Shown in pieces: positions 12,701 through 24,700 of a stretch of DNA of 64,000 bases (position 1 is its first letter; every line of letters begins with the position of its first letter). The notes under the pieces were generated by a model. The model did no database searches. It worked only from the letters and a program-made list of their open reading frames with translations, and was not told the DNA's origin. The translations under genes and the position numbers were made by a program. This DNA comes from Liolophura sinensis (lineage: Eukaryota > Mollusca > Polyplacophora > Chitonida > Chitonidae). The DNA lies in assembly GCF_032854445.1 (NCBI RefSeq), contig NC_088305.1, positions 9,119,606 to 9,183,605 of the forward strand. The letters run 5' to 3'.

Positions 12701-15700
12701 AAGGAGATGTACATTTAAAGCCCCCCCCCCCCCACCCCCCCACTCCCAAAACTGTGTACACGCCATATACTTAAACACCGGTGTGCCTGCATGCCCATAA
12801 AACAGTGCGGATAGATCGTGACTTTGTTTATGCGTAAACTGCCTCCCAAAATACCTGTGAATCATGTGACAGGATTGGAACTCCCTGTAAGATTGTATGG
12901 TTGCCTGTTCTCACCCGGAGCTAACACATGCTCCAGGCGGAAAATCACGTTTACCCTGTAACCTGTTGTGTAGCTGGGATATGTTAATTACGTCAACTTT
13001 CAGACCCTGTGCGTGTGTTACCTGCGATACCTCAGTAGACGATTATTAGGTTGGGCTTTTTTATAACGGAAGTCTGAAAGAAAAAGAAAATAGGGGGAAA
13101 AGAATGAGACGTAAATATCAACTTGAATCCACCCCAGTGTGATTGTTTTACATACAGGGCTCTAGACATGGTGTTAAATCAGTTTGTTATATATGTCCAG
13201 ACAATTGGCTTAATTTACACACTGTAAATTATACATGGTTAATTTGTACCAGTAGGTGTGATTAACATGTCTGATCTGCCAGCAATGTGAAGAGGTGACT
13301 TGAAGTGAATGTCTGTAATTAAGACCAGTCAGCACCGTGTTTGAAATATTTATTTTGCAGAGAAATAAAATATAAGGACAGCTTAATTCTCAGTATTATG
13401 GTGTAATACGTGGGAAGGTCTTCCAGCAACCTGCGGATGGTCGTGGATTTCCCCCAGGCTCTGCCCGGCTTCCTCCCACCATAATGCTGGCTGCCGTCGT
13501 ATAAGTGAAATATTCTTGAGTACGGCGTTAAACACCAATCAAATAAATAAATCAATAAATAGATATAGTAAGTAAAGCTTATCCGTTCATGGTTAACTTG
13601 CATGTGTAGCAATGTTAAATCACAGCATTTAAAATATAACAGCATGAATTTTGTATTTTTGTATATATTTATTTTACATTTCAGTTTTCACTTCTTGCCG
13701 ATATTACATGTATGATCTTGCGCCTTGTGCCTGTTTATCTGTTGGTGTGGCTGGCCACAAACCTACATCTGCTTGACAATCAACTCAAAAACAAAACAGA
13801 AAAAAAATTTGGTTACACATAGCAAGATGCACAGATTTATCTAACTTACACAAACCAATCAGAGCTCTCCATTCCTAAACATGCTAAATGTGTTGTTGTT
13901 TTCAGGTTACATCTATGTGCCTGTAGCACTTGAAGTCTTTTGTAAACAAAAGCTTTTATATTTTAAAGATAGAGGATGTCAGTACGTCCTAAAAACACAG
14001 ATGCATATCTGTACTGCAGGTATTTTGTGCAATTAAATAATTTCAAGTGGGCGTAGGGAGTTCTTATGCCGAAGGCTTATGAATTATCACAATTGAAGCA
14101 ATTCATCATTTTGATTTAAATTAGCAGTTATGGCAAATAAACTGTGACAGCATCTACAATAGGCAGACAGTTGCACTGGACACTTCCATTTTCAAGCATT
14201 CTTAGAGATGTTTTGTTGTTATTGTTTTGGTTTGTTTTTTCTGTTTTTGTTTGCAGTAGAGCACCAGTTTTATTTTGTGTTCTGTGGGCAAGCCGATCGA
14301 CTTGACACTAAAGAACTGGAACTAGAATGAAAACTAATTTGAAAATTTACTGATTTTCTGATCAAATAAACATAACTTAAATTAATTTAGATGAAAAATT
14401 GTCCAGATCGCAAAAATTAGATATCAGTTTTATTTTTATTTTTATACCTGTTTTCAGCTTCGAAAAATTCTGCCCTGGAAACAAAAATATAGATTTGTAT
14501 GGCCTTATTAGTAATGAGGACTTTGCCTTTGCAGTTAACAGGTAAGGCTGCACCATTTTGACTGCTCTTCTTGATGTGAAACATAATAATGAAAATCCCG
14601 TTTGTGTTTGTTTTGTGCAGGTGATTCACCTCCTAAAGGGGAGCGTAGTAATGGGTCATCGGCTGCCAGCACCCCACCATCCGCGAGAGCTCCATCAAGG
14701 GAGACCATCCAGGCCAAAACACACAGAAGTGAGGGCAAAGAGGATAGGTCATCCAAGGTAAATGACCTCAGATCTCAGCCAGAGCCAGTGAAGAGGGAAC
14801 TTGATGTGGTAAATTTAAAACTTTCTCTTTTTAGAAAGATTCTTGTGTATTTATCATTCTGCAAAATTTGCAAATACAATCCGTATGATGTGCAAACATA
14901 TTTGTCATGATATAGTACAAATATTGTCATTACATTGTTGACTAGCAAACTACTGCATTTTGCCTAAAGCTTAGCCTATTTCAAAAGTGACACATTTTGC
15001 CTAAAACTGAGCCTACTTCAAAAGTGACACGCGTTGCCTAAAACTGAGCCTATTTCAAAAGTGACACATTTTGCCTAAAACTGAGCATATTTCTAAAGTG
15101 ACACAGTTTTCCTTAAGCTTAGCTTACTTCAAAAGTGACACACTTTGCTTGATTCCAATTGATTCATTCACCTTTTGATGCCACATGAAAAAATTATTTG
15201 ATGTTTTGTTAATTTTCTTATCAGAAAGTCATCAAAAGTGTCATTTCAAGGCTCTAGTGTTCTTCTGAAAGTGTATTTTTACCTGGGAGGAGTATTCCTC
15301 CCAGATTTTTACATATCAAACTTTAGGTACCAGTATCCCTATACTGCAAGTTCACCTATGTTGTACAAACTCCATTGTCACACTGTATAAATTCTGTTCT
15401 CCTGTTGTACAAACTCCGTTGTCACGCTGTATAAATTCTGTTCTCCTGTTGTACAAACTCCGTTGTCATGCTGAAATATTCTGTTCTCTTATTGTACAAA
15501 CTTCGTTGTCATGCTGCACAAATTATGTTCTATTGTACAAACTCCATTTTCATGGTATACAAAATCTTTTCTATTGTACAAACTCCATTGGTCATGTTGC
15601 ACAAATTCTGTACTTATTGTACAAACTCCGTTGTCATGCTGTACAAAATATGTTCTGTTGTGCAAACCTGTTGTTATGCTGTACAAAATCTGTTTTCCTA

Positions 15701-18700
15701 TTGTACAAACTCTGTTGTCATGCTGAACAGATTCTTTTCTCCTATTGTACAAACTCTGTTGTCATGCTGTAGAAATTCTGTTCTCCTAGTGTATAAACTG
15801 GGTTGTCATGCTGTAGAAGTTCTGTTCTCTTATTGTACAAACTCTGTTGTCATGGTGTTCTCTTATTGTACAAACTCATGGTGTGCAAATTCTGTTCTAT
15901 TCTACAAACTCTGTTGTCATGCTGTACAAAATCTGTTCTATTGTTCAAACTCATTTGTCATGCTGCACATATTCTGTTGTCCTATTGCACAAACTCCATT
16001 ATCATGGTGCACAAACTCTGTAGTTATTGTACAAACTCTGTTGTCATGCTGAACAAATTATGTTGTCCTGTTGCACAAACTTCGTTGTCATGCTGTAGAA
16101 ATTCTGTTCTCTTGTACAAACTCAGTTATGTTGCAAATTCTGTAGTGTTGTACAAACTCAATTGTCATGTTGCAAATTCTGTACTATTGTACCAACTCCA
16201 TTGTCATGCTGCACAAATTCTGTTCTCCTATTGTACCAAGTAAGTTTACTTACATGAATGTACTAAATTTATCTTCATGTTTTCCTTTCCTGCGTCCTTC
16301 CCTCTGACAGGTTATGACTGAGGAGGCAAAGATCGATGCTGTTAATCCTGAGACAAGGGAGACAACTCAACCAAACATTGACCTACAACGCAGACCTTCA
16401 CGTGCGGACCCGCCATTGTTTATAGCACCACCTCCTCCTGACACCCCTCCCCCTGACACCCCTCCACCCCCGGATACGTCCTACCAAAATGCCGCCTTAC
16501 AAACCGAAGAAAAAGCACCTGAAATAGTGAATGAGCCGACGACCGCTGAAGAAGGCGGATTTAATACCTCCTTGACATCAGAAGGGGCAGAGCTAAATAA
16601 CTCGTTGACAGCTGACAGTATTACCAGTCTGAAGAGTTCACCAGGGAGCAGTGAGTATTGGTTTTTAATTTGTGAGTATGTCCGTTTAATTTGTAATGGT
16701 GAATGACGTGGGGGTGTCCCGGGGAAGTACATGTAGATGTATTAACACTAAAATAAAGGAGTGAGATTGATATAAAAGTGATTCTGGGTGCTTCATTGAA
16801 AACACAAGTATTGGATTCATTGTACAGAGCTTATAAGGAATGCTGTTTTCATTTTTGCGTGACTTTTTAGTTCAAGTAGTGCAACCATGCCAGCTTTTTG
16901 CTCATTGATCACCTTGCCAATCCCTTCCATTTGGCTGTATATGCGCAAATCAAATTCAAGAAGTGAAATGCGTTTGATTGGATTCTACATTAATTAACAG
17001 TGACGAATTCAACTCGACTAACTCTCATTACATAGGTTTTAGGAGAAATATGAACCAGAGGCCAATTTGGGAAAAAAATTCTCCTACAGTTTTTCTGTTA
17101 ATATTATTTAATGAAATGCCAATAGAACATCGTTATCTGTTTTTAAGATTGAAATCTGCAGACAATATTTTCTTTCCAGAGATGATCCTTGGCATTCATG
17201 TCTTTTTGACAATAGTTTACCTTAGAGCTGTGCTTTTGTAGAAGGAGAAAAATACGAAGAAAAAGGAAATTTGAAGAAGGAAATACTTGCTTTATTGCTT
17301 TTGACTTAAGCCAGCTTCTTCATTTTGTAAACAAGTTTGCTTGTAGTCATTAAAAACATTTCTGTGAAGCTGTTGGGGTTCAATTCCCTTCCTCTTGCTA
17401 TTCTGCAGTGAAGTGTTTGCCAACCACCAATGATGTCGTACTAAACATAGGCTATCCTGAATGCCGTTTATAGCAACAGTTTCTCTTGAACAGTCATTTT
17501 TTGTAGACGCATACTGTTTTGAAAACTAATAGATAGATTTCTTTAGAGATTTTGTGTGCGTTTACATTGTATTTTAGTTTAAAAACTAAACTTTAGTCAT
17601 GTTAGTTTATGTATAGGGGGAAAAAGTACTCAAATTTTTTAGATCTTTATTTCACAAAATTAATTGCACCGGAAATTCAAAATTTGTTGCACTAGCTTGG
17701 AAAACTGGCCAAAGGACTGAAAATATAGATATATAAACTTCCCCAAATTATAATTATTTGATTGAATTTGTGCTGGACGTATATGCTATAGGCAGTTTGA
17801 ATTCCCATACTGTTGGATAAGAAAGTATGTGTAGAGGTACCCATAATTACACATTTATGTGTAGAGGTACACATAATTACACATTTATGTATACAGATAC
17901 ACATAATTACATATTAATGTATAGATACATGTAAACTGTACAATGTAGTATACATTCAGTAAAGTACACATAATTACACATTTGTGTATAGATGCATGTA
18001 GACTGACCAATGTCATACACATTCAGTAAAGTACACATAGTTACACATTAATGTATAGGGGCCTCTGTGGCTTAGTCAGTTAGCGCGCTAGCGCAGCGTA
18101 ATGACCCAGGAGTCTCTCACCAATGCGGTCGCTGTGAGTTCAAGTCCAGCTCACGCTGGCTTTCTCTCCGGCCATACATGGGAAGGTCTGTCAGCTACCT
18201 GCGAATGGTTGTGGGTTTCCCTCGGGTTCTGCCCGGTTTCCACCCACCATAATGCTGGCCGCCGTCGTATAAGTGAAATATTCTTGAGTACGGCGTAAAA
18301 CACCAATCAAAAAAAAAAAAAAAAAAATCATTAATGTATAGATACATGTAGACTGTACAATGTAGAACACATTCAGTAAAGTACACATAAATTACACATT
18401 TGTGTATAGATATGTGTAGACTGTACATTGTTGTACACATTCAGTAAACTACACATAATGACTCATTTGTGTATAGATATGTGTGGACTGTACAATTCAG
18501 AAAAGTACACATAATTACACAGTAATGTATAGATACATGTAAACTGTACAATGTAGTACACATTCAGTAAAGTACACATAATTACACGTTTGTGTATAGA
18601 GACTTGTAGACTGTACAATTTCGTACACATGCAGTAAAATACACATAATTACACATTTGTGTATAGATACATGTAGATTGTACAATGTCATACACATTCA

Positions 18701-21700
18701 GTAAAGTACACATAATTACACATTAATGTATAGATACATGTAGACTGTACCATGTCGTACACATTCAGTAAAGTACACATAATTACACATTAATGTATAG
18801 ATACATGTAGACTGTACCATGTCGTACACATTCAGTAAAGTACACATAATTACACATTTGTGTATAGATACATGTAGACTGTACAATGTAGTACACATTC
18901 AGTACAACATACATGTACATGCATCATACCGGCCAATGCTTACATATAATTAGTGTAGGTAAAAACCTTGATTAAGTTACTTGGCTGGGAACAGGTTTGC
19001 CAAGTTTTTAAGGAATGGATATTTAAGAACATTACAACAGACATTTACATAAACATAGGAGAATTTCCTGATCAGCTGATTGAGGGAAATCAGGCGTTTC
19101 AAAATATCTTTGATGAGAAGGGCCAAAACTATGATGTTTTCACTATTGGGTGGGGGTGGGAGGTGTCATCTTTTGGAAAAGGTTCAGCTGAGATGATGGA
19201 AAAGATTTCGCTTCCGTGCCCAAAAAAAAGTTGATGCCTGTAAGACTATGATTCACCTATCCAGTAACAGGAGCGTCCTTTTTGTAATACCCATTTTGTT
19301 TTCCCATTTAACACCTCGCATCTGTCACATCATTTGCACATCATTAACACAGCGGTTTGTTGTTATTAACAAAGTTTTGTCACATCATTATTTAAATTCA
19401 TCCAGTCATATTTATTTTTTCTTTTTTTGGTTCACCTCCCATTGGGACTGCAGGTAAAACTCTGTTGTAGTTGTGAATTGCATGCGCTGGCATTTTTTTT
19501 TCTGTTTTTTTTAATTTTTTTTATTTACCTGAATGATCAGTGCACGAGGCTATATATTTATCTGGACCCTTCCCACAATGCACAGTGTCTCACCATAACT
19601 ACAACTGACCTTTTGCCTGTGAGGAAGTTACCTCCCCTGACAGTATATAACATTGCAGTGAGTGGTTTTGGCTTTTGTGCAGTATCTGGATCTAGAGCAG
19701 AGTTTTGAACTTGAAGGTTTGTCCTCTATCTATAATCCCCCCCCCCCCCACCTCAACACACAGAACAAAAATGCAAAACTGCCCTTGGATTTTCATTCAC
19801 ACATAACCCCCCCCCCCCCTCCATCTGAATCCACCCATGAGGCACTTGCAGGCTCACTGGCTGCACATTGAATAAATAGTGACAAAATTGTAAAAATAGC
19901 ACAGAATTACAGCCTTGAAGTAGAGATCTTGACTGTACAATTAATCCCCGTTTATTTCTTGCACATGTTCTGGCTGTATTAACAATCTGTGGTGTTTTAA
20001 GTTTCATTTTGTTCATCGACTAGAACTTTCAGCATGTTGCATACACTTACAATTTTCATTCAAGTCGTCGTTGGAAATTAGGTTTATTAAAATCTCAGAT
20101 GACTCTGTTGCTTAGCAACCTCAAATGTCACACCTTGGCTGGCTTTTGATTTCTTCATTTAGGGTAGCTTACAGAGCACTCATGCTATCCACTTTCTTAT
20201 TTGAGTAAATAAAATAGTATTGACAAAATACAAGCAAATGTACATGTAGATGCAAGAAAGATTAACAGTTCTGTCTAATATGATTGGTCAGGAGCATCGT
20301 GATTTTAATCTTGTTTAAATAGCCCAGTGTAAAGTTTAAAAGGCCTAACAATTGATAAATACGTGTAGCTTGCATGATAAAATTTTAAGAATTAAATGTT
20401 TGAATATGTTACTAATTGATATAATATCTTCATTAACACATTAAGTTACTTAGACATTGAGTGCTCTAGATTTACATGTGCATGTATATAGCGAGTCTCC
20501 TCCAGATCAGAAGTATATTAGATGTACACATTATATTTGTTTAATACAAAAAAAAAAAAAAATTTAATTGACAATAAATGATATCCTATCATTTTATATT
20601 AAAATCAATTTCTGTAACTGGTAGAAAAACAAATATAATATTTGTTTCATGAAAATATTACCTGGAAAATGATAACCCGTCAGGAACATATTCATTCAAT
20701 CATTTTTTGAGAATTTTTTTTTTTATTGTCAGAATTAATAAGTTCATGGTATTTGCTGTAACATGGACTGATTTAGTTAAATTGCTACACTGGTAACCAA
20801 GGTGAACAGTAGTCCAGAGTATGAGGGACGGTCTGCCAGCAACCTGCAGATGGTCGTGGGGTTCCTCCCACCATCACATATGAAATAGTCTTGAGTACAG
20901 CAGAAAACACCGATCAAGTAAATAAACAAACAGTTCATATAAAAAGAAACATACACAAGTTTTGTTGTTGGGCTTTTTTTTTCAATTTTTTTTTTTAATA
21001 AGCCTTCAGACCTTCATTGTTTTTCTCTGTATGAACACTTGATCGTATTATTGTTGGTGTAGGGGATAAAGAAAGTTAGGTTATAGCTAGGAAAGCAGAT
21101 GTGATTTTATGGGAGAAATTTAATACTGGAGTCCTGCAGTTATGTTGCGTATATGCAATTTAGAACTTCTTCATCATTCTAACTAACAAAGTTATATTAG
21201 GCTGCAGTGACCATTCTAACAATCATTTTAACAAAAGAAATTTTGTGTGTGTGACACTTTGTATCCCCGATTATGTGGTGTCCCTCAATAACCCTGATCC
21301 AAGTTAACACGGTGCCAATGAACTGCATGCATGGCGGGTGTGGTGTCCCTAATGCTTATCTCCCCTTCCATCATGTCACCAGCGCAAAGTCGGAGTGAAA
21401 GCCGTGCCAGCAAAACCTCCATATCAACCATCGATGACGTCAACCTAGCCTTCGATGAAACAATTGCTTTGGCAGAAGAGGTGTTGGGAAAATCCAGTGA
21501 AGGTATCGGTGTTGAGTATAAGGGAGCTAACCATGTCAGAACTACTACCAGGGTCTGGGTGTGGTACCATTGTACAGTTCTTCTTCAACCAATTTTACAT
21601 ACAGCACAAAATTACTTCAGATTTGTGTTATAAAGTTGTTACGAAATGTCCGAGCGCATTATCATTGAAAAGTACCCGGCACAGTTTATTACAAACGACA

Positions 21701-24700
21701 CTTCAGAAGACTTGTGCAGATTTTAAACTGCACAGTGGATTTCAAATTCAGCTATATTTCACTCTAATACAGCACTCGGTAAGTACAAATGATGCTCTTC
21801 CTTACATACAGCACTTCACCAGTGAAAATTTGCACATATATTTATAGCATTTTGTAAGTGCTAAAACAGTGCAGTTCATTTCTCACAACACTTCATTTGT
21901 GCAAAGTTGCATAGGTTGTTACCTACAGCACTTTATTCCTGCAATTTTGCACAGATTATTACACTTTTAGCAGTTAATTTGTATGTGTAAGTGCAAGGTG
22001 ACATAGATCAGATGCTCTGAACACTTGATTAGTAGAAAGTTGCCGATTATTACAAGGGCAACACTTTGTCTGTGAACACTTTCTATGTGTACACTTTGTC
22101 TCTGAACACTTTCTCTTTGAACACTTCGTCTGTGAACACTTGTCTCTGAACACCTCATCTCTGAACACTTTCTGTGTGAACACTTTCTATGTGAACACTC
22201 ATCTCTGAACACTTTATCTGTGAACACTTGTACAGTTTATTACACACAGCACTTCATGAACTTCACTTCATGAAAAAATGGACTTCACTTCTTGCAAATG
22301 TGCGGGAGCCTCCATGGCTAAGGGAGGGTTAGTAAGTCCAGCTCATGCTGGCTGCCTCTCCGGCTGTGGGAAGGAGTGTCAGCAACCTGTGGATGGTCGT
22401 GAGTTTCTCCGGGGCTCTGCCTGGTTTCCTCCCCACGTTAATGCTGGTCGGCGTCACATAAGTCAAATATTCTTGAGTGCTGTGTAAAATATCAATCAAA
22501 TAAATAAATAAATCACGCCAACAAGCACTTCACTTCATTTGTAATTTATGCAAGAGAAATTGGTAAATTGAACATTACTGTGTTGAGTACTAGGTGTAAA
22601 TTGGTTAAAGGTGATACTTTGGAGCGAAATGTAACAGTCTGTGCATGTATGTAACAAGGTTGAAGAACAACTGTAAAAAGGTTGCAGGCCGAACTTGCAG
22701 CTTTGAAAGCTTTTCAGTTGTAGGCATATATTTGTGCGATGCCAGGAATAGCTTCGCTGGGTTTAAACATTCTTATTTGATGCCTTTATTGAATTATGAT
22801 GTATAATATCTATTGTCATGTAGCTGTTTTGTATACCTTGTATTATTAAACAGTTGTGTCTAGAGTTTAATTTGTGGATGTGGACCTTAATGAATGTCAA
22901 TTGACCTAGTTAAAACCTGGTCTCTGTTGAAGACGGCTTTGAGATCATTTGCGCTCCCGCATAATTCCAGCAAAGTCACAATTATCACTTGTTTTCTGGT
23001 CGCTGTTTTTTTTTTGTGCTTCTCTTCTATGTCTTGAAATATTTGACTGAAATATTTGAAAAATCTTCACCTTTGTTCTATTTTAATAATGACATATTTT
23101 CAGAAGATGAAGGCCAGTCACCAGTGAACCGATTATGTGAAAATGAAGACACAGCTAGAGGGTCACCACGAGACAGTATAGAGGTCAGATCAGATAGAGG
23201 TAGCCATGATGATGTGTTCAACCAGAATTTCAGACAAGAGACGTCCAGACATGAGGCCAGCACTGTTTCAGACAGGCTGGTAGTTTCAAGCTCCTCTGAA
23301 GTTCATCGACAATCAGATCCCAGCGTCTCAGAAATTACGTATGATTTCAAAGTTGATGCTGTCCCTCCTGGTTTTACAGGAGACTCTATTACGCGGCAGT
23401 CCACATCCGAAGAGGAAGAAGAAATCACAATTATCGAGGAGGAAATCGTGTTCACGGGGCCGTCTGCTTTGATACAAAGCTATAAAGATGATGCCAAGAA
23501 AGAGCATGAGTGGCAAAAGGATCTGGATAAAAACATTACTGAAAGCATGGGGGTTCCTGGAGCGACTGTACCTAACTGGGACACAAGTGCGGAACCTGAA
23601 CCGCGGGAGAACAGTATCGTCCATGCCAAAATGGTCATGGTGGAACCCGAGAGAGAAGCTGAGACACATTCTCAGCCAGAAGTAGGACGCATTAGGTCTT
23701 CAGCTTTGGAGAGTGAAGGATCTAGACATGCAGAGGTACAAGTGGAAAGGCCGCCAAGTCCCGTTGTGGCTCAGAGTGAGAAAGACACCGAGAAAACCGT
23801 TGTGAATGGATACGATGATGACGATGCCAAGCGTAGCACGATATTGCGATACGTGCGTAGTGAGGCAGACCGTACTCGAGCCAGAAGAGAGCCTAAAGAA
23901 ACCGGAAAGAAGGAAGAATTTATCTTCTCTAAAGAAGACTTGAACAAAATTGACTTTTTAGGAGGTCGCAAACCTAAGAAACCGGCAGTTCGTCTGCCAG
24001 TTTCAGCGACACCAGTGATCAGGTCAAGTGCCAGTAGTGCTCATACAGCACCAATTGTTGAAAGCCGAAGCAACACAGCTGCACACCAGCACAGTCTGGG
24101 TGTGGCCAAGCCCTCCAAGTCCTTCATGGTTCCTCAGCCCTACAGGCAGCCGTCTGGCCGCTCAGACAGGAGTGGCCTGGAGAATTCCCTGTACAGATCT
24201 ACTTCAGAAGAATCACCCAGAGAAAGACAAAGTGGTTTGTCGCAAGGAGGAAGTAATAAAGCCAACATTCGCTCAGACATGAACTTTCCAGCGACTACCG
24301 AAAGCGAAGTGGAGAATGTGCTAGAGGAGAAGTCTATCTCAATGATTGCTCTGCCAGCTATGAGGGTATCATCTTCATCCTCTGATCGTCACACAACTTC
24401 CATGTCTTCCACCGAGGCTGAAGGTCAAGGTCTGAGGAAGACCTCCACGTCCAGCGTTCGTCTTTCCAACACAGCGAGATCAGACTCTCCCACCTCCTCT
24501 TCCACTCTCTCCTCTTCCACCCACACCCACAACGGCTTTGCTTCACAATCATCGTCAAAGGACCAAGCAAGCTCCACCCCTGTCCCTGTGAATCATAATG
24601 GCGGGACCACGGAACGGCAAGAGTTGGTGAACGCACAGTATGACCGGCTGCAAAGCCAGTTTGCTTTGTGGCAGCAGCAACTGGTACAGAACCAAGCATT

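Larger units (their letters stand above)
11544..14620 (+). other. COBL-like intron
   Basis: A poly-G tract near 11692, MITE M1 copy 2, a poly-C tract at 12721, one truncated SINE-A. Remaining AT-rich DNA is featureless. Confidence 0.7.
14809..16310 (+). other. COBL-like intron dominated by tandem repeats
   Basis: The 37-bp and 44-bp arrays fill about 70 percent of it. Confidence 0.8.
16651..21382 (+). other. COBL-like intron
   Basis: 67-bp satellite with inserted SINE-A, poly-C tracts at 19739 and 19808, a decayed SINE-A at 20826. 16651-17800 and 18920-20800 have no recognisable element. Confidence 0.7.
21503..23103 (+). other. COBL-like intron
   Basis: GAACACTT-type repeats and a decayed SINE-A; the rest is unremarkable. 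Confidence 0.7.

Noticed and set aside
15419-16243. 194-residue Cys-rich frame and others
   Set aside because: Produced by a 44-bp repeat with different frames open in different units; no start or splice context.
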